Shown: positions 52,164-60,921, numbered from the stretch's first letter. The stretch: 64,000 nt of DNA from Proteobacteria bacterium SG_bin5 (GCA_002083475.1 LWDI01000060.1:36250-100249), one strand, 5' to 3'. Notes: generated from the letters alone by a model not told the origin. Translations and numbers: made by a program.

Positions 52164-52789
52164 TGATGACTTTGTTCAAGGCCGCCGGCCTTTCGACCGT
52201 GCTCGCCGCCGCCGTGGCGATCGCCCCCGCCGCCCAGGCGCAGACGCTGGTCGTCGACGTCGACCAGATCTATAAGGACAGCACCGCCGCCAAGAGCGGG
52301 CAGCAGCAGATCGAGGCCAAATATGGCAATCAGCTGCGCGGGCTGCAATCGAGCCTGGAAGCGGCGGTCAAGGATTGGAACACCCAGATCGAGGCGGCGC
52401 AGAAGCTTGCCAAGCCCAACACGCCGCTGCCGCCCGCCACCCAGCAGTCGCTGGAGAAGGCGCGCGACACGCTGCAGCAGGCGCAGGGCCGCTTCGAGGA
52501 TGCCCGCCGCGAGGTGAACACCGTCGCGCAATATGTCCAGCTGCAGATCCTCGACAAGCTGATCCCGATCGCCGAGCAGATCCGCAAGGATCGCAAGGCG
52601 CAGGTGGTGATGCCGCGTGGTTCGGTGCTGGCGTTCGACGCGGCGCAAGACATCACCGCGACCGCGCTGCAGCAGCTGAACGCGACCGTCACCACCGTGT
52701 CGATCACGCTGCCGCAACAACAGGCGCAGGGCCAGGGCGCGGCGCCCACGCAAACCACCCCGGCCACCAAGCAGCCGCAGAGCCGCTGA
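52163..52789 (+). CDS. Periplasmic OmpH/Skp-like chaperone
   Basis: A 208-residue protein with signal peptide (LFKAAGLSTVLAAAVAIAPAAQAQ) and a long central coiled coil (residues 45-150: GQQQIEAKYGNQLRGLQSSL, EKARDTLQQAQGRFEDARREV), the jellyfish-like Skp layout. The C-terminal 25 residues are Gln/Pro-rich. It guards unfolded outer-membrane proteins for BamA, encoded just upstream with a one-base overlap. Confidence 0.92.
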   Translation: MMTLFKAAGLSTVLAAAVAIAPAAQAQTLVVDVDQIYKDSTAAKSGQQQIEAKYGNQLRGLQSSLEAAVKDWNTQIEAAQKLAKPNTPLPPATQQSLEKARDTLQQAQGRFEDARREVNTVAQYVQLQILDKLIPIAEQIRKDRKAQVVMPRGSVLAFDAAQDITATALQQLNATVTTVSITLPQQQAQGQGAAPTQTTPATKQPQSR

Positions 52790-53256
52790 TGCGTGAGACG
52801 ACCGCCGCCACCACGCTCGATATTCGCGGCGTGCTGGCGGCGCTGCCGCATCGCTACCCGATGCTTCTGGTCGATCGCGTCGCGCGGCTCGAGCGCGACG
52901 CGTCGATCACCGCGATCAAGGCGGTGAGCATCAACGAGCCGTTTTTCCAGGGGCATTTCCCGGGTCGGCCGATCATGCCCGGGGTGTTGATCGTCGAGGC
53001 GCTGGCGCAGGCCGCCGGCGTGCTCGCGGTCGAATCGCTCGGGCTGTCGGGCAGCGGCAAGCTCGTCTATTTCATGGCGATCGAGGGCGCGAAGTTCCGT
53101 AAGCCCGTGGAGCCCGGCGTGCTGCTCCAGCTCGACGTCGCATTCGTGCAGAAGCGGGCGAGCGTGTGCAAATTCGCCGGCCGCGCGAGCATCGACGGCG
53201 TGCTGGTGGCGGAGGCCAATTTCACCGCGATGATCGCGGACGCGCCGGCGGCTTGA
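52789..53256 (+). CDS. fabZ: 3-hydroxyacyl-ACP dehydratase FabZ
   Basis: A 155-residue hot-dog fold dehydratase of fatty acid synthesis. The catalytic block is NEPFFQGHFPGRPIMPGVLI with His, then VEALAQAAG with Glu. ALPHRYPMLLVDRV at the start is also typical. It overlaps skp by one base. In LPS-making alphaproteobacteria lpxD precedes and lpxA follows fabZ; both are missing here. Confidence 0.97.
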   Translation: MRETTAATTLDIRGVLAALPHRYPMLLVDRVARLERDASITAIKAVSINEPFFQGHFPGRPIMPGVLIVEALAQAAGVLAVESLGLSGSGKLVYFMAIEGAKFRKPVEPGVLLQLDVAFVQKRASVCKFAGRASIDGVLVAEANFTAMIADAPAA

Positions 53257-53264
53257 CGAAGTTT

Positions 53265-53299
53265 CGAGCGCCGCCCAGCGCAAGCCGGGGCGGCGCTCG
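53265..53299. terminator. Bidirectional terminator between fabZ and amn
   Basis: A perfect 12-base stem, CGAGCGCCGCCC with GGGCGGCGCTCG, and an 11-base loop lies between two convergent genes. There is little T-run on either side. Confidence 0.75.
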
Positions 53300-53302
53300 C
53301 TA

Positions 53303-54736
53303 TCACCGGAAGGGCGGCTCGTTGAACGCGCGCAATTTGCGCGAATGCAGCTTCGCGCCCTCGCTGCGTAGCAATTCGCACGCCTCGATGCCGATCTTCA
53401 GATGCTCGCCGATCGCGCGCTCGTAGAAGAGGTTCGCCTGGCCGGGAAGCTTCACTTCGCCGTGCAAGGGTTTGTCGGACACGCAAAGCAACGTCCCATA
53501 GGGCACGCGGAAGCGATAGCCTTGGGCGGCGATCGTCGCCGATTCCATGTCGATGCCCACCGCGCGGCTCTGCGAAAAGCGCAGCGCCGATTTGGAATAG
53601 CGCAGCTCCCAATTGCGATCGTCGGTCGTCACGATCGTGCCAGTGCGCAGGCGGCGCTTGAGCTCGTCGCCCGATTGGCCCGAGACGATCTCGGCCGCGC
53701 GCGCGAGCGCCTGCTGCACTTCGGCGATCGCCGGCACCGGAATTTCGGGGGGCAGCACATCGTCGAGCACATGATCATCGCGCAGATAGGCGTGGGCGAG
53801 GACGTAATCGCCGATGCGCTGGCTCGGGCGCAAACCGCCGCAATGGCCGATCATCAGCCACGCCTCGGGGCGCAGCACCGCGAGGTGATCGGTGATGGTC
53901 TTGGCGTTGGAGGGGCCGACGCCGATGTTGACCAGGGTGATCCCGGTGTGATCGGGCGCGATCAAATGATAGGCGGGCATTTGGTAGCGCCGCCAGGCGC
54001 TGTCGGTCACGAGCTTGCTCGGGTCGTCCCCCGCCTCGATCATGATCCCGCCCGCGCCCGAAACGGCGGTATAGCGATTGTCCTCGCTCAGCTGGGCGCA
54101 GGCCCAGCGCACGAATTCATCGACATAGCGGTGGTAATTGGTGAACAACACATAGCGCTGGACATGCTCGGGCGGGGTGCCGGTATAGTGACGCAGCCGC
54201 GCCAGGCTGAAATCGGTGCGCAAGCCGTCGAACAAAGCGAGCGGGCGCACCTCGTCCGCCGCCCAAAGGCCATCGGCGATCTCGTCGCCGATATGCGCGA
54301 GTTCGGTCGCGGGGAAATAGCGCGCGAGCTCGGTCGCCGACACCGTGTCGAGGCTCAACCCATGGCCGGCATCGAGCACATAGGGGAAGGGGATTTCCTG
54401 CCGCCCCGGCGCTACCGTGACGTCGACGTCGTAATCTTCGAGCAGCAGCGTGAGCTGTTCGGTGAGATAGCCCGCGAACATCGCCGGCTTGGTGACGCTG
54501 ATCGCATAGCGGCCGGGATCGACCAGCCGCCCGAAGCTGCGCATCGGCGTCGCCCGCGCCGCGCCACCGCGATAATCGAGCCGAATCTCGGGATAAGCGA
54601 AGCTGCCGTCATGGCGGCTCGCGCTCGGCGGCGGGGTGCCGTCCTTCAGAAAGGCATCGAGCGCGGCGCGCAGGCGCGCAACGGAGGCGGAATAGAGCCG
54701 ATCGAGTTCGGCGACGATGTCCGAGGCTTGGGTCAT
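53303..54736 (-). CDS. amn: AMP nucleosidase
   Basis: A 477-residue enzyme that cleaves AMP to adenine and ribose 5-phosphate. An N-terminal Amn-specific domain (to about residue 170) precedes the nucleoside-phosphorylase-like domain with GITLVNIGVGPSNAKTITDH, WLMIGHCGGLRPSQRIGDYV and VGIDMESATIAAQGYRFRVP. Length and order fit E. coli Amn. It regulates the adenylate pool. Confidence 0.94.
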   Translation of the reverse strand: MTQASDIVAELDRLYSASVARLRAALDAFLKDGTPPPSASRHDGSFAYPEIRLDYRGGAARATPMRSFGRLVDPGRYAISVTKPAMFAGYLTEQLTLLLEDYDVDVTVAPGRQEIPFPYVLDAGHGLSLDTVSATELARYFPATELAHIGDEIADGLWAADEVRPLALFDGLRTDFSLARLRHYTGTPPEHVQRYVLFTNYHRYVDEFVRWACAQLSEDNRYTAVSGAGGIMIEAGDDPSKLVTDSAWRRYQMPAYHLIAPDHTGITLVNIGVGPSNAKTITDHLAVLRPEAWLMIGHCGGLRPSQRIGDYVLAHAYLRDDHVLDDVLPPEIPVPAIAEVQQALARAAEIVSGQSGDELKRRLRTGTIVTTDDRNWELRYSKSALRFSQSRAVGIDMESATIAAQGYRFRVPYGTLLCVSDKPLHGEVKLPGQANLFYERAIGEHLKIGIEACELLRSEGAKLHSRKLRAFNEPPFR

Positions 54737-54804
54737 GCGCTCGCGCTAAGCGAGCAACAAGTCAGGCGCAAGACAGCCGATCGGCCGCGAGACCGGAGGC
54801 GAGA

Positions 54805-54836
54805 CCCGGCCCGGCGCGTGGAGCGGCCGGGCCGGG
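54805..54836 (-). terminator. GC-rich hairpin after the small membrane-associated gene
   Basis: CCCGGCCCGG and CCGGGCCGGG form a ten-base stem with a 12-base loop, six bases after the stop of the gene at 54843. It lacks a T run. It is the only element in the 106-base gap before amn. Confidence 0.6.
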
Positions 54837-54842
54837 GCCAGA

Positions 54843-55199
54843 TCAGCCGTTTTGCGCCGCCTTGTTCTTGGCGGCGTTCTTGCCTTTCTTGGGGGCGGCG
54901 GTCGCGCCGTCGCCGTTGCCGTTGCTCGAGTCGCTGAACAGCTTCTTCACGCCATAGCCGGTGCCGGCCGCCGCCGCGACGACCCCGCCCGCGATCGCGG
55001 CGCTCGTCAGCGGGCGCTCCTTGAACGAGTCGACCGTGGTCTGCACCGCCTGACCGATCGCCTGCTGCGCGCGCAGCAGCATCGATTTGCCTTCGTCGGC
55101 GGCATAGCCCGCCGTCTCGCTGATGCTGGCGGCGGCGTCATCGGCCATCGCCTTGGCCTTTTCGGTCACGGTTTGGGTTTCGTTATGGGTATCGGTCAT
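54843..55199 (-). CDS. Small protein with glycine-zipper membrane segment
   Basis: A 118-residue protein. An amphipathic, apolipoprotein-like helix (ETQTVTEKAKAMADDAAASI, MLLRAQQAIGQAVQTTVDSFKERP) leads to a Gly/Ala-rich hydrophobic span (LTSAAIAGGVVAAAAGTGYGV) and a Lys/Ala-rich tail. The layout is that of DUF883/YqjD-type inner-membrane stress proteins, but no motif is decisive. ATG at 55199 is six bases from GGAGG; ATG at 55205 directly abuts it. Confidence 0.7.
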   Translation of the reverse strand: MTDTHNETQTVTEKAKAMADDAAASISETAGYAADEGKSMLLRAQQAIGQAVQTTVDSFKERPLTSAAIAGGVVAAAAGTGYGVKKLFSDSSNGNGDGATAAPKKGKNAAKNKAAQNG

Positions 55200-55267
55200 G
55201 GCCATCCTCCAGCGTAATAACGATATGCCCCCCTAACGTCTTCGATTTGCCGGCGTTCCCGGCGATC

Positions 55268-55304
55268 GCCGCATCCCGAGGCGAAACCCGCGCCGGGATG
55301 CGGC
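55268..55304 (-). terminator. Terminator hairpin after the peroxiredoxin gene
   Basis: GCCGCATCCCG pairs perfectly with CGGGATGCGGC (11 bases, 15-base loop), eight bases from the stop of the peroxiredoxin gene. No strong T run. Confidence 0.7.
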
Positions 55305-55311
55305 GCCGCGC

Positions 55312-55794
55312 TCAGCCGAGCTGTTCGAGCAGATAATCGGCCGAGCTCACCTTGAACGCGCCCGGCTCCTCGACGTGGAGCTGCTTCACCACCCCGTCCT
55401 CGACGAGCATGGCATAGCGCTGGCTGCGCGTGCCCATGCCATATTTGCTGCCGTCCATCGTCAGCCCCAGCGCCTCGGCGAAAGCGCCATTGCCGTCCGA
55501 AAGCATCGTCACGCCCTCGGCGCCGCTCGCCTTGGCCCAGGCGCCCATCACGAAGGCGTCGTTGACGGCGGTGCAGGCGATTTCGTCGATGCCCTTGGCC
55601 TTCAGCTCGGCCGCCTTCTCGACGAAGCCCGGCAGGTGCCGCGCCGAGCAAGTGGGCGTGAAGGCGCCGGGCACCGCGAACAGCGCGACCTTGCGGCCAG
55701 CAAAGAATTCGTTGCTGTCCACCGCTTCCAGGCCATTGTCGCCCGGCTTGGTGAAGGTGGCGTGGGGAAGCTTGTCACCAACCTGAATGGTCAT
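55312..55794 (-). CDS. Peroxiredoxin, Prx5/AhpE-like (redoxin) family
   Basis: A 160-residue thioredoxin-fold peroxidase. The peroxidatic cysteine is in AVPGAFTPTCSARHLPGF (Cys near residue 49) with the arginine of the active site at RSQRYAMLVEDG. Length and sequence match the Prx5 group that reduces peroxides with glutathione or thioredoxin. The start ATG at 55794 gives MTIQVGDKLP. Confidence 0.93.
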   Translation of the reverse strand: MTIQVGDKLPHATFTKPGDNGLEAVDSNEFFAGRKVALFAVPGAFTPTCSARHLPGFVEKAAELKAKGIDEIACTAVNDAFVMGAWAKASGAEGVTMLSDGNGAFAEALGLTMDGSKYGMGTRSQRYAMLVEDGVVKQLHVEEPGAFKVSSADYLLEQLG

Positions 55795-55984
55795 CTTTTC
55801 GGCCCTTCCGTTGCTTGGTTGCGCTCGGGCCTCTAGGCGAGCGGCGCGGGCTTGGGAAGCGGCGCGCGGCGTCCTGCGTCGGGCGGCCCCCGGAGCGCGA
55901 CACGGCGCCCATTTTCGAGTAACACGAACTGGCGCGACCGAGCGTTCGTGCGTTGGTTGCCCATGTCGCAAAAAGGGAGGCCCC

Positions 55985-56542
55985 ATGACCCATCCCTATC
56001 TGACCGGCCAATTCCTGATCGCGCTGCCCGGGATCGGCGACCCCAATTTCGAACGCGCGGTGATCGCCCTGTGCGCGCACGACATGAGCGGCGCGCTCGG
56101 CATCGGGGTGGGGGAGCCGTTCGGCGATCTGCGGCTGCACGCGCTGCTCGGGCAAGTCGGGATCGGCGCCGAGGGGGTGGAGGATTCGGCGGTGCTGGTC
56201 GGCGGCCCGGTCGAGCCCGGCCGGGGGTTCGTGCTCCATAGCCGCGATTGGTCGGGGCAAGACACGATCGACGTCGCCGGGCGCTGGGCGCTTTCGGGCA
56301 CGCTCGACGTGCTGCGCGCGATCGTCGAGGGGCGCGGGCCGACGCGCTGGCAGGTCGCACTCGGCTATGCCGGCTGGGACGCGGGGCAGCTCGACGGCGA
56401 AATGGGGCGCCACGGCTGGCTGAGCGTCGATACCGACGCGTCGCTGATCTTCGACGTGCCCCCGCTCGACCGTTGGCACGAGGCGCTGCGCCGCGCGGGC
56501 GTCGATCCGCGGCTGCTCGCCGCGCAATCGGGGCATGTCTGA
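55985..56542 (+). CDS. YqgE/AlgH-family protein
   Basis: A 185-residue protein. The family blocks are LTGQFLIALPGIGDPNFERAVIALCAHD, VLVGGPVEPGRGFVLHS and ALGYAGWDAGQLDGEM. YqgE function is poorly defined. GGGAGG precedes the ATG at 55985. The gene ends just before the ahcY control region. Confidence 0.93.
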   Translation: MTHPYLTGQFLIALPGIGDPNFERAVIALCAHDMSGALGIGVGEPFGDLRLHALLGQVGIGAEGVEDSAVLVGGPVEPGRGFVLHSRDWSGQDTIDVAGRWALSGTLDVLRAIVEGRGPTRWQVALGYAGWDAGQLDGEMGRHGWLSVDTDASLIFDVPPLDRWHEALRRAGVDPRLLAAQSGHV

Positions 56543-56549
56543 CGCCGGG

Positions 56550-56569
56550 ATATAAAGACATCTTTATAT
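56550..56569. promoter_or_regulatory. Palindromic operator upstream of ahcY (SahR-like)
   Basis: ATATAAAGACATCTTTATAT has perfect nine-base arms around CA, eight bases after the YqgE stop and 90 bases before the ahcY start. It stands out as A/T-rich in a very GC-rich region. ArsR-type SahR regulators of the methionine/SAM cycle bind palindromes of this kind, as I recall. Assignment is inferred. Confidence 0.6.
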
Positions 56570-56571
56570 TT

Positions 56572-56639
56572 GATCGGGACCCCAAGCGGCGCTAAAGCGC
56601 GCGGCGAGGCGAGGGGCGGATCATGCCCGGCGCCCGATC
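56572..56639 (+). promoter_or_regulatory. Possible structured leader of ahcY
   Basis: GATCGGG (56572-56578) and CCCGATC (56633-56639) could close a stem around 54 GC-rich bases containing further hairpins (GGCGCTAAAGCGC). It lies just before the ahcY ribosome binding site. It does not clearly match the SAH or SAM-II riboswitch consensus I know, so I do not name it. Confidence 0.3.
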
Positions 56640-56659
56640 AACCTATGGGAGATTTCCAC

Positions 56660-58075
56660 GTGGCCACTGTTCTCGAGCGCGCCGACGATTATGTCGTCGC
56701 CGACATCAACCTCGCCGATTTCGGCCGCAAGGAGATCGCGATCGCCGAAACCGAAATGCCCGGCCTGATGGCGCTGCGTGCCGAATATGGCGCGAGCCAG
56801 CCGCTGAAGGGCGCGCGAATCACCGGCTCGCTGCACATGACGATCCAGACCGCGGTGCTGATCGAGACGCTCACCGCTTTGGGCGCCGAAGTGCGCTGGG
56901 CGACCTGCAACATCTTTTCCACCCAAGATCACGCCGCCGCCGCCATCGCCGCATCGGGCGTGCCGGTGTTCGCGATCAAGGGCGAGAGCCTGGCCGATTA
57001 TTGGGACTATGTCGGCCGCATCTTCGATTGGGACGATGGCAATGGCCGCACCGCGAACCTGATCCTCGACGATGGCGGCGACGCGACGATGTTCGCTTTG
57101 TGGGGCGCCAAGCTCGAAGCCGGCGCGACGCTGCCCGAGCCGGAAAATGACGAGGAAGTCGAGTTCCAGCGCGCGCTGAAGGCGTTCATCGCCGCCAAGC
57201 CCGGCTATCTGACCGAGACGGTGAAGAACATCAAGGGCGTGTCGGAAGAGACGACCACCGGCGTCCACCGCCTCTATCACATCGCCAAGAAGGGCGAACT
57301 GCCTTTCCCGGCGATCAACGTGAACGATTCGGTCACCAAGTCGAAGTTCGACAATCTCTATGGCTGCAAGGAATCGCTGGTCGATGCGATCCGTCGCGGC
57401 ACCGACGTGATGCTCGCGGGCAAGGTCGCGACCGTCGCGGGCTTCGGCGACGTCGGCAAGGGCTCGGCCGCGTCGCTTCGCAATGGCGGCGCGCGCGTGC
57501 TCGTGACCGAGATCGACCCGATTTGCGCGCTGCAGGCGGCGATGGAGGGCTATGAAGTCGTCACGATGGAAGAAGCCGTCCAGCGTTCGGACATTTTCGT
57601 GACCGCGACCGGCAATGCCGATGTCATCACCGCCGATCACATGAAGGCGATGAAGAACATGGCGATCGTCTGCAACATCGGCCATTTCGATAGCGAAATT
57701 CAGATTTCGGCGCTGTCCAACTACAAATGGACCGAAGTGAAGCCGCAGGTCGATCTGGTCGAATTCCCCGATGGCAAGCAGATCATCATTCTGTCGAAGG
57801 GCCGGCTGGTGAACCTGGGCAACGCGACCGGCCATCCGAGCTTCGTGATGTCGGCGAGCTTCACCAACCAGACGCTCGCGCAGATCGAGCTCTTCACCAA
57901 GGCGGATCAGTATAAGAACGACGTCTATGTGCTGCCCAAGCATCTCGACGAAAAGGTCGCCGCGCTGCACCTGGAAAAGCTGGGCGTGAAGCTCACCCAG
58001 CTCAGCCAGAAGCAGGCCGATTATATCGGCGTGCCGGTCGAAGGCCCGTTCAAGCCCGACCATTATCGTTACTAA
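56660..58075 (+). CDS. ahcY: Adenosylhomocysteinase
   Basis: A 471-residue SAH hydrolase. N-terminal DYVVADINLADFGRKEI, catalytic/NAD segments STQDHAAAAIAASGVPVFAIKGE, NVNDSVTKSKFDNLYGC, VAGFGDVGKGSAASLR and the C-terminal DHYRY are diagnostic. It removes the methylation by-product SAH. I chose GTG at 56660, eight bases after GGGAG, giving VATVLERADDY; an ATG at 56645 has no site. Regulation probably involves the palindrome at 56550. Confidence 0.96.
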   Translation: MATVLERADDYVVADINLADFGRKEIAIAETEMPGLMALRAEYGASQPLKGARITGSLHMTIQTAVLIETLTALGAEVRWATCNIFSTQDHAAAAIAASGVPVFAIKGESLADYWDYVGRIFDWDDGNGRTANLILDDGGDATMFALWGAKLEAGATLPEPENDEEVEFQRALKAFIAAKPGYLTETVKNIKGVSEETTTGVHRLYHIAKKGELPFPAINVNDSVTKSKFDNLYGCKESLVDAIRRGTDVMLAGKVATVAGFGDVGKGSAASLRNGGARVLVTEIDPICALQAAMEGYEVVTMEEAVQRSDIFVTATGNADVITADHMKAMKNMAIVCNIGHFDSEIQISALSNYKWTEVKPQVDLVEFPDGKQIIILSKGRLVNLGNATGHPSFVMSASFTNQTLAQIELFTKADQYKNDVYVLPKHLDEKVAALHLEKLGVKLTQLSQKQADYIGVPVEGPFKPDHYRY

Positions 58076-58086
58076 GCCAAGTCGCG

Positions 58087-58108
58087 ACCGGGGCGTGCGC
58101 GCCCCGGT
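58087..58108 (+). terminator. Terminator hairpin after ahcY
   Basis: ACCGGGGCG and CGCCCCGGT form a perfect nine-base stem with a TGCG loop, 11 bases after ahcY; only a short T pair follows. Confidence 0.7.
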
Positions 58109-58174
58109 TGCATCCCCGTGGCGGCGGGGTAGAACGCCAGCCATGAACCCCCTCACGCGGCGCCTGGACGCCCG

Positions 58175-60487
58175 ATGATCCCGCAGACGCCCCTTGCCGC
58201 GTCGCTTATCGGCGCGGCGCTGGGGGGCTTGATCTTGCTCGCGAGCCTGTGCGTCTATTGGGGGCTGCGGTTGCGCGGCGCCGGACGCGCGGCGATCGAG
58301 CGCGCCGCGCGCGCCGAGGCGCTGCTCGCGACCAGCCCGGCGCAGGCGATGATCGTCGCGAGCGACGGCGCGCTCCAGCTGCCGCGCCGGCTCGCCGATT
58401 GGCTCGATCTGCCACGTCCGCCCGCCTTTCTCGCCGAATTGCGCCAGGGCGACGCGGGGCTCGGCGCGGACGATCTCGCCGCGCTCACCGCCGACGTCAC
58501 CGCCGCGCACAAGGCCGCGCGCCCCTTCGAACGGTCGATCGGGGTCGCCGGCGGCACGCGCCGCTTGCGCTTGCGCGGGGCGCGGGGGCGGGGCGGCGTG
58601 GTCCTCTGGGTGACCGACGAAACCGAAGCCGCCGACGAACGCGCGCGATTGCAGAGCGAGGCGGCGCAGGCACATGCCGCGTTCGACGCGCTCACCGCGC
58701 TGATCGAGGCCGCGCCGATGCCGATGTGGTATCGCGGCCCCGACCTCAAGCTGATGATGGTCAATTCGGCCTATGTCCGCGCGGTCGAGGGCGCCGATGC
58801 CGAGGATGTCGTCGCGCGCGGGCTCGAACTGGTCGACGATGCGCCGCTCGCCGCCGCGCTCGAGGCGCGCGACGCGGGGCGGCCGCGCAGCGCCGAGCTC
58901 CCCGCGACGATCCGCGGCGCGCGTCGAATGCAGCGGCTCTATGACGTGCCGCTCCCCGGCGGCGGCATCGCGGGCTTCGCGATCGACATCGACGATTTGG
59001 AGCAAGCCCAGGGCGATCTGAAGCGCTTCGCCGAGGCGCAGCGCGGGATGCTCGATCGCCTCTCGGCCGGGGTCGCCCAGTTCAGCGCCGAGCGCGTGCT
59101 GAGCTTCGCCAACCAGCCCTTCCAACGGCTGTTCGCGCTGCCCGCCGAATGGCTCGCCCAGGCCCCCGAGTTCGACCGCGTGCTCGACCGGATGTGCGAC
59201 GCCAAGCGCCTGCCCGAAGTGCGCGACTTTCCCGCCTGGAAAGCCGAGCGGCGCGACTGGTTCACGGCACCAGGCCAGATCGAGGAGGCCTGGCATTTGC
59301 CGGGCGGCCAGCATCTGCGCATCGTCGCCCAGCCGATGCCCGATGGCGGGCTGCTGCTGATCTTCGAGGATCGCACCGAGCAAGTGCAGCTGGCGAGCGC
59401 GCGCGACACGCTGCTGCGCGTGCGCACCGCGACCTTCGACAATTTGTTCGAAGCGGTCGGCGTGTTCGCCGCCGACGGCCGGCTGCAGTTGTGGAACAAC
59501 CGCTTCCGCCTCGCCTGGGGGTTCGAGGAAGCCTATCTCGCGAGCCATCCGCGCGTCGATGCGTTGGCGCAAGCCGCGGCGGCGCAACTCGCCAAGCCGG
59601 GCAAGGCGGTGCTCATCAGCGAGATGGTGCGTTCGGCGACGCTCGATCGCTCGCAGCGCGGCGGCCGGCTCGCCTTCGCCGACGGGCGGCATTTCGAATT
59701 CGCCGCCGTGCCCTTGCCCGATGGCAACGCGCTGTTCACGATGATCGACGAGACCGACAGCCGCAAGATCGAACAGGCGCTGCGCGACCGCAACGAAGCG
59801 CTCGAAGCCGCCGATCGGGTGAAAACCGCTTTCGTCGCCAATATGAGTTACGAACTCCGCACCCCGCTCACCGCGATCAGCGGCTTCGGGCAGATGCTCG
59901 AGGGCGGCTTGGCGGGGCCGCTGCCCGAGGCGGCGGACGGCTATGTCCGCGCGATCCTGGAGGCGGCCGAGCGGCTGGGGATTTTGATCGACGACGTACT
60001 CGCGCTGACCGAGGAGGGCCGCGCCCCGGCGCGCGCGCCGGTCGCGCTCGCCCCGCTCGCCGAGCAGGTCGCGACCAAGCTGCGCGCCGCGCTCGACGCG
60101 CGCCGGATCGACTTCGTGGCCGATCTGCACGATGCCGGCGAAGTGATTGGTGACGAAGCGAAATTGGCGCAGCTGATCGAAAATCTGTTGCGCCATGCCC
60201 TCTCGGGCACGCCCGAGGGCGGGCGGGTGCTGCTGCGCACCGATCGCGCGGGCGAGGTGGCCCGGATCATCGTGTCCGACAATGGCCGGGGGATGACCAA
60301 GGCGGCGATCGCGCGCGCCTTCGATCGCTTCGCCGAGCCCGGCATCACGCGCGGCGGCGAGCGCGCGCTGGGACTCGGCCTGCCGCTCGCGCGCCAGATC
60401 GCCGAGGCGCATGGCGGCGCGATCGAATTGCTCTCCGAACGCGGGCAGGGGACGCTGATCACCGTGACGCTGCCGGTTTCGCCGTGA
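58175..60487 (+). CDS. divL: DivL-like PAS sensor pseudo-histidine kinase
   Basis: A 770-residue protein: one N-terminal transmembrane helix (LAASLIGAALGGLILLASLCVYWGLRL), several PAS-like domains (about residues 170-540) and a histidine-kinase-like C-terminus. In the H-box VANMSYELRTPLTAI the phosphoacceptor position is Tyr559 (codon TAC at 59849) instead of histidine, as in Caulobacter DivL. The ATP-binding motifs DNGRGM and ALGLGLPLARQI remain. DivL is an allosteric regulator of CckA in the CtrA cell-cycle pathway. The gene order ahcY-divL-tsaE supports the assignment. tsaE overlaps its stop. Confidence 0.88.
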   Translation: MIPQTPLAASLIGAALGGLILLASLCVYWGLRLRGAGRAAIERAARAEALLATSPAQAMIVASDGALQLPRRLADWLDLPRPPAFLAELRQGDAGLGADDLAALTADVTAAHKAARPFERSIGVAGGTRRLRLRGARGRGGVVLWVTDETEAADERARLQSEAAQAHAAFDALTALIEAAPMPMWYRGPDLKLMMVNSAYVRAVEGADAEDVVARGLELVDDAPLAAALEARDAGRPRSAELPATIRGARRMQRLYDVPLPGGGIAGFAIDIDDLEQAQGDLKRFAEAQRGMLDRLSAGVAQFSAERVLSFANQPFQRLFALPAEWLAQAPEFDRVLDRMCDAKRLPEVRDFPAWKAERRDWFTAPGQIEEAWHLPGGQHLRIVAQPMPDGGLLLIFEDRTEQVQLASARDTLLRVRTATFDNLFEAVGVFAADGRLQLWNNRFRLAWGFEEAYLASHPRVDALAQAAAAQLAKPGKAVLISEMVRSATLDRSQRGGRLAFADGRHFEFAAVPLPDGNALFTMIDETDSRKIEQALRDRNEALEAADRVKTAFVANMSYELRTPLTAISGFGQMLEGGLAGPLPEAADGYVRAILEAAERLGILIDDVLALTEEGRAPARAPVALAPLAEQVATKLRAALDARRIDFVADLHDAGEVIGDEAKLAQLIENLLRHALSGTPEGGRVLLRTDRAGEVARIIVSDNGRGMTKAAIARAFDRFAEPGITRGGERALGLGLPLARQIAEAHGGAIELLSERGQGTLITVTLPVSP

Positions 60488-60921
60488 TCCTCGCGACGCT
60501 CGACGATAGTCTGGCGCTCGGCGCGCGGCTCGCGACCGTGCTGCGCGCGGGCGATGTCATCACGCTTTCCGGCCCGCTCGGCGCGGGCAAGACGAGCATC
60601 GCGCGCGGGCTGCTCGCCGCGCTCGGCCTGGCCGGCGAGGCGCCGAGCCCGAGCTATGCGATCGTCCAGCCCTATGGCCCGCCCGAATTGCGGCTGCCGG
60701 TCCTCCATGTCGATCTCTACCGGATCGAGGACGCCGCCGAGCTCGAGGAATTAGGGCTCGACGAGGCGCTGTACGATTCGGCGCTGCTGATCGAATGGCC
60801 CGAGCGCGCGCCCGGCCATTGGCCCCAGGCGCTGGCGCTGACGCTGACGGCGCGGCCCGATGGCGCGCGCGGCTTGACGGCGGCGGTGCCCTCGGCTTGG
60901 GAAGGGCGATGGCCGATCTGA
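60484..60921 (+). CDS. tsaE: tRNA t6A synthesis ATPase TsaE
   Basis: A 145-residue P-loop protein. Walker A is SGPLGAGKTSIARGLL, followed by SPSYAIVQPY, HVDLYRIEDAAELEELGLDE and LIEWPERA. It is required with TsaB, TsaC and TsaD for threonylcarbamoyl-adenosine at tRNA position 37. GTG start at 60484 overlaps the divL stop; it overlaps amgK by 13 bases. Confidence 0.95.
   Translation: MILATLDDSLALGARLATVLRAGDVITLSGPLGAGKTSIARGLLAALGLAGEAPSPSYAIVQPYGPPELRLPVLHVDLYRIEDAAELEELGLDEALYDSALLIEWPERAPGHWPQALALTLTARPDGARGLTAAVPSAWEGRWPI

Noticed and set aside
56572..56639. SAH riboswitch upstream of ahcY
   Set aside because: The gene is right, but I could not find the conserved SAH-aptamer core; I list only a possible structured leader.
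56621..60412. A 1263-codon open frame on the minus strand opposite ahcY and divL
   Set aside because: It mirrors two well-recognised plus-strand genes. In DNA this GC-rich, the antisense frame in register with high-GC third positions rarely has stops. Its translation is Arg/His/Gly-rich with no domain.
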